A stretch of 32,771 nucleotides of DNA. It comes from Alphaproteobacteria bacterium. Lineage in GTDB: Bacteria > Pseudomonadota > Alphaproteobacteria > UBA828. Positions 15,309 to 23,349 of this stretch are shown one piece after another; position 1 is the stretch's first letter, and each line of letters begins with the position of its first letter. The stretch covers positions 1 through 32,771 of the forward strand of contig JAJEEP010000030.1 of the NCBI GenBank assembly GCA_022820945.1. The letters run 5' to 3'. Both the position numbers and the translations under genes were made by a program. The notes below the pieces were generated by a model that saw only the letters and a program-made list of their open reading frames with translations, ran no database searches and was not told the DNA's origin.

Positions 15309-16337
15309 ATGACCGACTTCTATCGCCTGCCGCTCGATGAGCGGGCTGAGCGTCTGCGTGCGCTCGGACGCGAGGCGCTGGAGCGCTGGGGCGTGCACGA
15401 TTGTGAGCCCGAGATCGTCAAGTATCGCGAGAACGCGGTCTTCCGCGTGAAGGCGGCGGACGGCCGCGATGCCGTGCTTCGCGTGCACCGCCACGGCTAC
15501 CACAGCGACGCGGCGCTGCACTCAGAGCTTGCATGGATCGAGGCTTTGCGCGCCGACGATATCGACGTGCCGACGGTGATCCCGAGCGCCGCCGGAGAAC
15601 GGTTCGAGACGGTGCAGGCCGCGGGCGTGCCGGAGCCCCGCCAGGTGGACATGTTCACCTGGGTGCCAGGCATCCCCATCGGCACCCTCGAGGACGGCCT
15701 GAACCCGGCAATCCAGGACGTGCACGCGGTCTTCGTCGGGGTCGGCCGGCTCTGTGGCCGTCTTCATAACCAGACCGAAGCCTGGACGCTGCCCGCCGGC
15801 TTCACCCGCCATGCCTGGGATCGCGACGGGCTGGTTGGCGCCAAACCCCTCTGGGGTCGGTTCTGGGAAGCGGCGGTGCTGAGCGCGGAGGAGCGCCGCC
15901 TGATCGAGCGTGCCCGCGCCAGCGCGCACGACGCGTTCACGGCCTACGGCTGCGCGCCACGCCGTTACGGACTGATTCATGCCGATTTCAACCTCGACAA
16001 CATGCTACTCGACGGCGACCGGGTGATCCCGCTCGACTTCGATGACTGCGGCTTCGGCTGGCACCTCTTCGACCTGGCGACGGTCTGGACGATCTATCAC
16101 GGAAGTGAGATCGCCGAGGCGATCCGCGCGGGCGTCATCGAGGGCTACCGCCAAGAGCGTGCGTTGCCGGACGCCGATCTCGCTCACATGCCGCTCTTCG
16201 AGCTCGGGCGCGCGTTCAGCTATCTGGGCTGGGTCCACACGCGCTCGGAGACCGCGAGCGCAGAGGCCCTCGCGCCCGAGGTGGCTGAGCTCGCGTGTAC
16301 CCTCGCGGAGGACTACCTGCGCCGCGCGGCGGCCTGA
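15309..16337 (+). CDS. APH-fold kinase, probable amino-alcohol/hydroxylysine kinase
   Basis: The 342-residue protein has the aminoglycoside-phosphotransferase/choline-kinase fold: catalytic HADFNLDN (His224, Asp226, Asn231) and the metal-binding PLDFDDCGFG (Asp243). The N-terminal lobe ENAVFRVKAADGRDAVLRVHR supplies the nucleotide-binding strands. It starts 10 bases after the PLP phospho-lyase gene and is clearly in its operon. By analogy with hydroxylysine kinase (HYKK/AGPHD1) plus phospho-lyase, it probably phosphorylates a hydroxylated amine so that the lyase can eliminate phosphate. It is unlikely to be an antibiotic-resistance enzyme. Its stop codon (16335-16337) directly abuts the stop of the convergent FIST gene. 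Confidence 0.8.
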   Translation: MTDFYRLPLDERAERLRALGREALERWGVHDCEPEIVKYRENAVFRVKAADGRDAVLRVHRHGYHSDAALHSELAWIEALRADDIDVPTVIPSAAGERFETVQAAGVPEPRQVDMFTWVPGIPIGTLEDGLNPAIQDVHAVFVGVGRLCGRLHNQTEAWTLPAGFTRHAWDRDGLVGAKPLWGRFWEAAVLSAEERRLIERARASAHDAFTAYGCAPRRYGLIHADFNLDNMLLDGDRVIPLDFDDCGFGWHLFDLATVWTIYHGSEIAEAIRAGVIEGYRQERALPDADLAHMPLFELGRAFSYLGWVHTRSETASAEALAPEVAELACTLAEDYLRRAAA

Positions 16338-17453
16338 TTACGGGAAGAGGGTGAGGACGCCGGTGTAACCGTAGAGCCGGTTGTGCGAAATCTCGCCGTT
16401 GCAGAAGAACCCCACCAGGGGCACGTCGCCGAGTGTGCGTTCGATCAGGCGGAGCTCCTCGGAGGCTTCGCCGAACATGTTGGGGCCGCGCGCGAGGCAG
16501 GTGAAATAGAGAGCGCCGCGCGGCTCGGCGCCGGCTCGGCGCTTCACTGACTCCACCATGCGGCCGAGATCGTGCTCCGCGGCGGCCGCGTCGCGGCGGC
16601 AGAACTGGAGCTGAGTGCCGCGCTCGACCAGCTCGCCGATGCCGATCAGTCCCCGATCGACGTCGAAGCCGACGATGTTGCGCACTAGGTAGTCGCCCGT
16701 GTCGCTGGCTGCGACGGGAAGCGCAGCGAAGATGAGGCCGCCGACCCGGCGCAGGTCGCTGGCGAGCTCTTCCCCGATTTCCTCCTTGAAGACTTCCAGC
16801 GCCGGCCGCCCGTCCAGTTCGATCAGGATGTTGGCCCGGCAGTCGGTGATCTCATGGCTTGGGCCGATGGGCATGCAGCTCTGGCTGAGCGCGGTGGCGA
16901 CGGCGACGGTCTCCGACAGGAGCACGCCGGAAACCCCGCCCTCGGTCACGCCGCCCGCAATCTGCGCGGGCACCGCGCGCGACGACGAGAGCCCGCCGAC
17001 CAGGAAGCCGTCGAGCTCCTCGGCGAGGTCGGCGACGATGTCGCCCGTTCGCTGGTTGCGGGGGTCTGCGTGCACGACGCCGAAGCGCGCCGGCGCGCGC
17101 GCAATCCACGCGCCGTTGTCGCGGCTGAACTCGCCGAGATCGTCGCGGATGGTCTGGAACACCCGGTAGCTCGTCTGGTCCAGGTCGGCGATCATCACGG
17201 CGGCGGCAGGCTCGTCGAAGTATTCCCGGCCGGTGGCGCAGATTCCGATGCCGACCGAGCCCACCCACTCGTCGATGCCGGTGGCGCGTTTGAGCCTCTC
17301 CAGCGCGGCCGGCAGGTGATCGCCGATGGCGTCGGTCACGTAGAGCATCCCGAGGCCTTGCGGCGGCAGAGTCGGGCCGAGCCGCTCGATGCAGGCCTCG
17401 ATGGCGGCTTCGCCGTTCGTTCCGCCGGCGTGGGCGAAGTGAAATCGCGTCAT
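16338..17453 (-). CDS. FIST N- and C-domain protein
   Basis: The 371-residue protein matches the FIST sensory family. The N-terminal FIST domain covers about residues 20-190, with VGSVGIGICATGREYFDEP and DGFLVGGLSSSR; the FIST_C domain follows, with GLIFAALPVAASDTGDYLVRN and a C-terminal ALYFTCLARGPNMFG...FFCNGEISHN block, which is highly characteristic. FIST domains are thought to bind small ligands such as amino acids and usually accompany signalling modules; here the protein has no attached output domain, signal peptide or membrane segment. The ATG at 17453 is preceded by an AGAGG. It lies 64 bases downstream of the amidase gene on the same strand, so the two may be co-transcribed. Function unknown. 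Confidence 0.88.
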   Translation of the reverse strand: MTRFHFAHAGGTNGEAAIEACIERLGPTLPPQGLGMLYVTDAIGDHLPAALERLKRATGIDEWVGSVGIGICATGREYFDEPAAAVMIADLDQTSYRVFQTIRDDLGEFSRDNGAWIARAPARFGVVHADPRNQRTGDIVADLAEELDGFLVGGLSSSRAVPAQIAGGVTEGGVSGVLLSETVAVATALSQSCMPIGPSHEITDCRANILIELDGRPALEVFKEEIGEELASDLRRVGGLIFAALPVAASDTGDYLVRNIVGFDVDRGLIGIGELVERGTQLQFCRRDAAAAEHDLGRMVESVKRRAGAEPRGALYFTCLARGPNMFGEASEELRLIERTLGDVPLVGFFCNGEISHNRLYGYTGVLTLFP

Positions 17454-17517
17454 CCTCTGCGTCCCGGCGCTATGGCGCGCTCTGGCGGCGCGCTCGTTGG
17501 CAGGTCCAATGGTGCGC

Positions 17518-18864
17518 TCACAGGCGTGCCTCCTGCAAGCGGCCGGCACACCAGGCTGCTGCGCGCAGAGTCGTCGCATCGGCGCCGAAGCGCCCCACGA
17601 CCTGAAGGCCGAGCGGCAGGCCATCCACCGAGAGGACAGGAACGTTGACCGCCGGCACGCCGAGCATGGTCCAGAGCATGGTCTGCTTGCGGTTGCCCGT
17701 GAAGGCCAGGCCCTCGGGCGCAGCACCGGGTGCGGACGGGGTGAGCGCCGCATCGTAGGGCCGCATCGCGTGCTCGAAGGCGCGGCGCATGGCGTCCGCC
17801 GAGTCGAGCAGAGCGAGATAGGCGTCGGCGTCGATCTCCCGGCCCCCTTCGATATGGGCGCGAATGGTATCGGAAAGGTTTGTCGCGCCGCGTTCGTACC
17901 AGGGGGCAAGGGCGTGGGCGACCTCGCGCCGCATGCTGCCGAGATGCACGGCGGCCGCGTCGTCGAAGGAGGAGCCCAAGACAAGGGGTTCCGCGCCGAG
18001 GTCCGCCGCCGCGGCTTCGTAGACCGCCGCTGCGCTCGGCTCGACCTCCTCCCAGGCCGGCTGTCGGATGAAGGCGAGCCGGGGCGCTCCGAGCGGCATG
18101 GCGAGAGCGGCGGCGAGGCGGGTGGGCGCGCGCCCAGCGCTCGCCACGTCCACTCCGTCGTCGCCGGAAAGCGCGTCGATGCCGAGCGCAACATCCTGTG
18201 CCGATCCTGCGAGCACGCCGACGTGGTCGAGCGTGCGCGACAGCCGCGTGATGCCGGTGCGCGGGATCGTCCCGAAGCTGGGCTTCATGCCCCAGACGCC
18301 GCAGAAGGCGGCGGGACGCACCACCGAGCCGGCGGTCTGGGTGCCGAGCGCGAGCGGCACGCCGCCGGCCGCCACGGTCGCCGCAGAGCCCGAGGAGGAG
18401 CCACCCGGCGTGCGCGAGAACGCGTGCGGGTTGCGGGTGGCGTTGGCGGCGCCACAGGCAAGCTCGGTGGTCACGGTCTTGCCGAGGATGAGCGCGCCCG
18501 CTGCGCGCAGGCGGCACACGACCGTGGCATCCGCATCCGGCTGACGTCCGGTATCGAGTGGCGTTCCGTTCTCGGTGGGTTGGTCCGCAGTATCGATGAT
18601 GTCCTTGACGGCGACGGGAACGCCCGCGAGCGCGCCGCTCGGTCCGGCCTCGTCGAGCGCTCGCGCCTGCTCCTGCGCTTGGGACGCGTCGAGATGGTGC
18701 CACGCGTGAACCGCTGCTTCGGTCTCGGCAATGCGCCTCAGAGCCGCAGCGCAGGCTGCCGCCGCGCTCTCGCGACCGGCGCGGACGCTGGCAGCGATCT
18801 CCGCCGCACTCGGGCATTTCGGCAGTGCTGGCGCGGCGCTTTCGCTCATTCCGGTCGTCGTCAT
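17518..18864 (-). CDS. Amidase signature family enzyme
   Basis: The 448-residue protein has the Ser-cisSer-Lys triad of the amidase signature family: Lys87 in VAVKDIID, cis-Ser156 in PGGSSSGSAA and nucleophile Ser180 in GTQTAGSVVRPAAFCG, with the 69- and 24-residue spacings of malonamidase E2. Members hydrolyse amide bonds in diverse small molecules; this is a stand-alone amidase, not GatA, as no gatB or gatC is nearby. Two in-frame ATGs are possible, 18864 and 18849, differing by five residues; neither has a strong Shine-Dalgarno. It probably forms an operon with the FIST gene. It is divergent from the glycosyltransferase genes with about 100 bases between. Confidence 0.9.
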   Translation of the reverse strand: MTTTGMSESAAPALPKCPSAAEIAASVRAGRESAAAACAAALRRIAETEAAVHAWHHLDASQAQEQARALDEAGPSGALAGVPVAVKDIIDTADQPTENGTPLDTGRQPDADATVVCRLRAAGALILGKTVTTELACGAANATRNPHAFSRTPGGSSSGSAATVAAGGVPLALGTQTAGSVVRPAAFCGVWGMKPSFGTIPRTGITRLSRTLDHVGVLAGSAQDVALGIDALSGDDGVDVASAGRAPTRLAAALAMPLGAPRLAFIRQPAWEEVEPSAAAVYEAAAADLGAEPLVLGSSFDDAAAVHLGSMRREVAHALAPWYERGATNLSDTIRAHIEGGREIDADAYLALLDSADAMRRAFEHAMRPYDAALTPSAPGAAPEGLAFTGNRKQTMLWTMLGVPAVNVPVLSVDGLPLGLQVVGRFGADATTLRAAAWCAGRLQEARL

Positions 18865-18965
18865 GGTCTTCCCGTCCGTCCTGCCCGATCCTCGCCTATC
18901 CGGTTCTGCCCGGCCAGTGTGGGCCTTCCTTGGCAAGCCATGCGGGCACGGCTATAAGCCGACGC

Positions 18966-20003
18966 ATGCTTGTCACCTTGGTCGATGACTCCATCCCATT
19001 CAACGGGATGACCCCGGCATATCAACCGATTGGAGGCGCCGAGAAGGCGTTCGCCAGCCTGCCGGCGGCGCTCGCGCGCCAGGGCCACGTAGTGCGCGCG
19101 GTCAACCGGAGCCCGAACAGCCTGAGTTTCGAGAACGTCAGCTGGATCCACTGGGATGGCCGCAAGCCGCCGATCACCGAGGTGCTGATCGCGTTTCGCA
19201 AGCCGGCGCTGCTCGAATTCACGCGGTCAACCAGGGCGCGCATCCTCTGGGTCACCGGGCCGCCGGACTATCTCCACCGGCCGCCGGTGCACGACGTGCT
19301 GAACCGCACCGACGCCAAGCTCGTGTTCCTCGGCAATACTCATTCCGAGGCCTATCGGACCCAAGGGGAGAACCTGGTCTACTACCGATCCATCGCGCCG
19401 GGGGTGCGCGAGGAATACCGAAGCAACGAGGAGATGTCGCCGGAGGATCCGCCGACTGCGGTGGTCACGACCCACCCCAAGCACGATCTCGCCTGGCTGC
19501 TCGACCTGTGGATCGAGCGGATCCGCCCGCAGGCGCCGAACGCCCATCTGCAGGTCTATTCGGCCGCCTTCAAGCGCGCAGAGACCGCCGGTGACACCCT
19601 CGCCGACGATCTCACGCCGATCTACGAGAAGGCGCGCGCAGGCGCCGACCACGGGGTGACGATCATGGCACCCACTGGCGACCGGGACATGGCGAAGGCC
19701 TACGCCAGGGCCCGGGTGCACCTCTATCCCGGATCCGAACGCGAGATGTATTGCTCGACGCTGGCCGAATCGCAGGCCGTGGGCCTGCCGGCGGTGGCCA
19801 GGCCGGTCGGCTCGGTCAAGGAACGCTTCACCGATCGTCAATCCGGTTTTCTCGCGCCCGACGACGACGCCTTCGTAGAAAACGCCCTTGCCATGTTGAC
19901 GGACGACGACGCCTTCCAGGCGGCGAGCAAGACCGCCCGCCGAAGCGGCCGCAGCCGAAGCTGGGATACTGCGGCCACCGAGTTCGAAACGCTTTTCCGA
20001 TGA
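18966..20003 (+). CDS. Glycosyltransferase, GT4-like (GT-B fold)
   Basis: The 345-residue protein resembles GT4 family transferases. The N-terminal domain has the glycine-rich acceptor motif YQPIGGAEKAFASLPAALA, and the C-terminal donor domain has PGSEREMYCSTLAESQAVG with the two glutamates of the E-x7-E motif, followed by LPAVARPVG. Such enzymes transfer a nucleotide-activated sugar to a saccharide or lipid acceptor at the cytoplasmic face. No signal peptide or membrane segment is seen. The stop codon overlaps an ATG of a short frame (ATGA at 20000), and the two-domain GT2 gene follows 55 bases later, suggesting a small surface-glycan operon. Donor and acceptor unknown. Confidence 0.78.
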   Translation: MLVTLVDDSIPFNGMTPAYQPIGGAEKAFASLPAALARQGHVVRAVNRSPNSLSFENVSWIHWDGRKPPITEVLIAFRKPALLEFTRSTRARILWVTGPPDYLHRPPVHDVLNRTDAKLVFLGNTHSEAYRTQGENLVYYRSIAPGVREEYRSNEEMSPEDPPTAVVTTHPKHDLAWLLDLWIERIRPQAPNAHLQVYSAAFKRAETAGDTLADDLTPIYEKARAGADHGVTIMAPTGDRDMAKAYARARVHLYPGSEREMYCSTLAESQAVGLPAVARPVGSVKERFTDRQSGFLAPDDDAFVENALAMLTDDDAFQAASKTARRSGRSRSWDTAATEFETLFR

Positions 20004-20050
20004 AGATTCCCTTCATCGCCGCGACGGGAAAGGGCGACGCGGACCTCTAG
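20000..20050 (+). other. Short translated-looking frame between the two glycosyltransferase genes
   Basis: An ATG overlapping the stop of the first glycosyltransferase (ATGA) opens a 16-codon frame reading MKIPFIAATGKGDADL and then TAG. It looks like a natural protein start and is in a different phase from the GT2 gene, which begins nine bases after this stop without a Shine-Dalgarno. A one-base backward shift near 20047 would join it to the GT2 frame. It may be a lost N-terminus, a coupling leader or coincidence. Confidence 0.35.
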
Positions 20051-20058
20051 AAACGTTG

Positions 20059-21792
20059 ATGGCCCGTCCGGACGACGCCGTCGCATTCGTGGTGCCGGTC
20101 TACAACAAGGCGCGTTGGCTGCCGCGCGTCCTGGATCGGATTGCCGCGCAGCGCGGCAGCTTTTCGCGCGAGTACATCTTCGTCGATGACGGCAGCACCG
20201 ACGGGTCTCTGTCGGTCCTGAAGCGTCACACAGCGTGCTGGCGCAACGTCACGATCATCGAGCAGGCGAACCACGGGCCGGCGCATGCCACGAATCGGGG
20301 CATCGAACGAGCGACGGCGCCCTTCATCAAGCTCTGCGATGCCGACGACCTGCTGTCCGATGACGCGACGGCGGTCCTGCTGGATGCTTTGCGTCGGGAG
20401 GAGAGGCCGGTTCTCGCTTATGGCGGAGGCGAGGATTTCGACGACGCAGCGGATATCGTCCTGAACGCCCCGCTCGCGGACGCTCCGCTGGCAGTCACCC
20501 GGAAGCCGTTGAAGTCTGCGTTCAAGAGCAATCCCTTCCGACCGGCTCAGGTCCTGGTGCGCACCGCTGCGGCCCGAGACTGCGGCGGTTGCGACGAGCG
20601 CCTTCCCTTCGCTCAGGACTACACCCTGGCGCTCAGGCTGGCGGGGCATGGGCCCTTCCTCCGTGTGGGCGCCACGGTCGCGTTCTTTCCGCGCGATGTG
20701 CCCGGCCGACTGAGCGCGGACACCCCACGTGAGTTGCGCGATTCAACGACCGCCCTCGCGCGTTTTGTCTCGGATAGACCGCAGCTTCCGTGGCGTTACA
20801 AGCAGTTCGCCTGCCGACGGGCCGCAAGCCGGTGCCGCCGCATCGCCGCTCGCAGCGGGGCGGGGACGGAAGAGGTGCGGCGCAGGACCGCGCTCTACCT
20901 GCGCAGTCGCCTGCCGATCCTTCGTAACCACGCCGCGTTCATCGAGCGCTGTGCCGAGGTCATCGCGGCGGGTGCGCGCGAGGCGGAGCCATCGGCGCGC
21001 CGCCGCCTCTCGGCCCTCGTGGTCGCGCGCAACGAGCAGGCACAACTCGCGGACTGTCTGGACACTCTGCACTTTGCCGACGAAATCGTCGTCGTGCTCG
21101 ACCGCTGCACCGACGGCTCGCGGGCGATCGCGGAACGCTACAGCCGGACCATCGTCGAGGGCGCCTGGCCGCTCGAAGGGCCGCGCCGCCATGCCGGGAT
21201 CGATGCCTGCACGGGGGACTGGATTCTGGAGGTGGATGCTGACGAGCGCGTTCCCGAGGTTCTGGCGCGGGAGATTCGCGAGACCATCCGCGATGCGGCG
21301 CCCGGCTACTTCATGGTTCCGTTCGAGAACTTTGTCGGTGAGCGGCTGGTGCGCCACGGCTGGGGCGGCGTGTGGGGGGTTACCGAGACGGCGCGTCTAT
21401 TCACCCCCGGTGCCAAGCAATGGGGCGATCAGCGCATCCACCCGCGCGTCGCCCTGCAAGGGCCGGAGCGGCGCTTGCAGGCGGCCATGCATCACCGCGT
21501 CGACAGGGACTTGGCCGACATGGTGGAGCGGCTGCAGCGCTACACCGATGCCCATGCGGCAGACCTGCGCGAGACGGGTGCGCCCTTGCCGCCGTTGATC
21601 TGGACCCTTCGACGCTCGCTCTCACGTTTCCTGAAGTGCTACGTGAGCCGGCGCGGGTACCGAGAGGGACGATGGGGCTTCGCCATCGCGCTCATGGCCG
21701 CGCTCTATCCACTCCTCTCGCACCTCAAGGCCGAGCTGGACGGGAGGGCCGCCGGGGAGCAGGCTCCTCCAGCCGGACAAGGCCCTACATGA
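20059..21792 (+). CDS. Two-domain glycosyltransferase, GT2 + GT2 (second domain WaaE-like)
   Basis: The 577-residue protein contains two GT-A domains. The first, residues 5 to about 220, has VVPVYNKARWLPRVLD, FVDDGSTDGS (42-51) and the metal-binding CDADD (93-97). The second begins near residue 315 with SALVVARNEQAQLADCLD, then VVLDRCTDGSRAIAERY and EVDADERV (about 391-398), a pattern of WaaE/LgtF-like transferases that add a hexose to lipopolysaccharide core. A basic, Arg-rich linker connects them. A C-terminal hydrophobic stretch (FAIALMAALYPLLSHL) may anchor it at the membrane. The ATG at 20059 lacks a Shine-Dalgarno and the true start may lie further up. Its last 8 bases overlap the convergent RraA-family gene. 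Confidence 0.83.
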   Translation: MARPDDAVAFVVPVYNKARWLPRVLDRIAAQRGSFSREYIFVDDGSTDGSLSVLKRHTACWRNVTIIEQANHGPAHATNRGIERATAPFIKLCDADDLLSDDATAVLLDALRREERPVLAYGGGEDFDDAADIVLNAPLADAPLAVTRKPLKSAFKSNPFRPAQVLVRTAAARDCGGCDERLPFAQDYTLALRLAGHGPFLRVGATVAFFPRDVPGRLSADTPRELRDSTTALARFVSDRPQLPWRYKQFACRRAASRCRRIAARSGAGTEEVRRRTALYLRSRLPILRNHAAFIERCAEVIAAGAREAEPSARRRLSALVVARNEQAQLADCLDTLHFADEIVVVLDRCTDGSRAIAERYSRTIVEGAWPLEGPRRHAGIDACTGDWILEVDADERVPEVLAREIRETIRDAAPGYFMVPFENFVGERLVRHGWGGVWGVTETARLFTPGAKQWGDQRIHPRVALQGPERRLQAAMHHRVDRDLADMVERLQRYTDAHAADLRETGAPLPPLIWTLRRSLSRFLKCYVSRRGYREGRWGFAIALMAALYPLLSHLKAELDGRAAGEQAPPAGQGPT

Positions 21793-22441
21793 CGCCGTAT
21801 TTCTCCCAGGCCTCGGTGGTCGACAGGCCAGCCTCGATCTCCTGGGCGATGATATTCTCTATGCGCCGCTTCTCCAGCGCTTTCTCCACGCATTCGGCTG
21901 CGACGTCGCTCGGGACCACGAGCACGCCGTCGTCGTCGCCCACGATCAGGTCTCCGGGTCGGACGGCGACTTCGGCGATGCGAACCGGCTCCCGATAGGC
22001 GACCACACGGCCCCGGCCGCGCTGGTCCTGCGCGTAGGAGCCGCGCGCAAAGACCGGCAGCGTCATCCCGCGAATCTCCCGCGTGTCGCGCATGTAACCA
22101 TCGAGCACGGCCCCAGCCGCCCCCTGTGCTAGGGCGCGCGTCGTCATCAGTTCGCCCCAGAGCGCGAAGGGAGGCGCCCCGGCCGCGGCGACGTACACTT
22201 CGTCCGTCCCCAGGGAGTCGAGAGCCTCGAACATCAGGCCGAAGCTGTGATCGTCCGGCGTGGCTGCGATTTCAAGGAGCGGCATGGCGCGGCCGACCAA
22301 CGTGGTGCCGGGCATGGCCGAGCAGATCTCGGGCGGCAGGAACTGGTGGCGGCGGCCGAGGGTGTCGAGCACGTCCCCCAACTGCGCGGTGGAAAGCTCT
22401 GCACGGACCTTCGCGAGGAGCGTGTCGGGAACTTGGGTCAT
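21785..22441 (-). CDS. RraA-family protein, HMG/CHA-type oxo-acid aldolase-like
   Basis: The 218-residue product has the RraA/aldolase core WGELMTTRALAQGAAGAVLDG followed by the Arg118-Asp119 pair (YMRDTREI). In 4-hydroxy-4-methyl-2-oxoglutarate/CHA aldolases these bind the substrate and metal, which favours a metabolic lyase or decarboxylase over the RNase E inhibitor RraA itself. A C-terminal helix (ENIIAQEIEAGLSTTEAWEKYGVM) is typical of the catabolic versions. It is the last gene of a three-gene minus-strand operon; its ATG overlaps the stop of the dehydrogenase gene by 4 bases. Substrate unknown. Confidence 0.85.
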   Translation of the reverse strand: MTQVPDTLLAKVRAELSTAQLGDVLDTLGRRHQFLPPEICSAMPGTTLVGRAMPLLEIAATPDDHSFGLMFEALDSLGTDEVYVAAAGAPPFALWGELMTTRALAQGAAGAVLDGYMRDTREIRGMTLPVFARGSYAQDQRGRGRVVAYREPVRIAEVAVRPGDLIVGDDDGVLVVPSDVAAECVEKALEKRRIENIIAQEIEAGLSTTEAWEKYGVM

Positions 22442-23349
22442 GGCGTTTCTTCCTCCGGCTGGGTGGGGCGCGAGGGGTCCATCAGGGTCGCGATGACGGG
22501 ATGGTAGCGCGCGCCGAGCCCGCGCTCGATGGCTTCGGTGAACAGCGCTTTGACCAAAGCTGCGCCCTCGGCGTCGACTTCCGATTCCTGCGCGAGATCA
22601 AGCGCGTAGTCGAGATCTTTCAGTGCGTATGTGACGGGGAAGGCGTCCTCGGGATAGCGATCCGCGAGGATCGACTTCATGCCGTGGTTGCGCAGCGCGA
22701 AGCTGTCGCCCGAGCTTCGGGCCACGGCCTCGAGGAATGTCGTCGGATCGATCCCCTGACGGCGCGCGATCGCGAGCCCCTCCGCCAGCGCCCGGACGTT
22801 CTGGAAGAGGATCATGTTGTTCAGGATCTTGACCGCCTGCCCGCTGCCGACCGGGCCGCAATGAGTCACGTCCTGCGCGATGTGGGCGAGCAACGGTCGC
22901 AGGCGCTCCACCAGCGCCGCGTCGCCGCCGACCATGATGCTGAGCGTGCCGCCGATGGCGGCCTGGCGCGTGCGCGCGATCGGCGCGTCGGCGAAGGCGA
23001 TGCCGCGCGCGGCGAAGGCGCTCTCGAGCTCGCGGGCGAGGGCAGGCGGCGCGGTGCTGGTGTCGACCACGGTGCGCCCCGCGGGCAGGCACTCGATCAG
23101 GCCGCCGTCGCCGAGGCAGACCGCCCGCACATCTCGGCCCGAGGGGAGCGACAGGAAGATCAGATCGGCGGTCTCGGCGAGCGCCGCGATGGAGGACGCG
23201 GTTGCCGCGCCATCGGCCGCAAGCCGCTCCAGTGGTGTGGGGTCGAGGTCGTAGGCAGTGACCGGGCCAGAGTGCTCGCGCACGAGGTTGCGGCACATGG
23301 GCTCGCCCATGACGCCGACGCCGATGAAGCCGATGTGCGTGCCGCTCAC
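22438..23349 (-). CDS. NAD(P)-dependent beta-hydroxyacid dehydrogenase (HIBADH family)
   Basis: The 303-residue protein begins with the Rossmann motif GFIGVGVMGEPMCRNL, uses a substrate-binding segment ADAPIARTRQAAIGGTLSIMVGG, and has the catalytic Lys174 in GSGQAVKILNNMI. This is the 3-hydroxyisobutyrate/tartronate-semialdehyde/6-phosphogluconate dehydrogenase superfamily. The usual DAPVSGG has become DAPIARTRQAA, a version seen in less characterised catabolic members, so the substrate is left open. It overlaps the flavoprotein gene upstream and the RraA-family gene downstream by 4 bases each, implying coordinated translation and a shared pathway. Confidence 0.88.
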   Translation of the reverse strand: MSGTHIGFIGVGVMGEPMCRNLVREHSGPVTAYDLDPTPLERLAADGAATASSIAALAETADLIFLSLPSGRDVRAVCLGDGGLIECLPAGRTVVDTSTAPPALARELESAFAARGIAFADAPIARTRQAAIGGTLSIMVGGDAALVERLRPLLAHIAQDVTHCGPVGSGQAVKILNNMILFQNVRALAEGLAIARRQGIDPTTFLEAVARSSGDSFALRNHGMKSILADRYPEDAFPVTYALKDLDYALDLAQESEVDAEGAALVKALFTEAIERGLGARYHPVIATLMDPSRPTQPEEETP

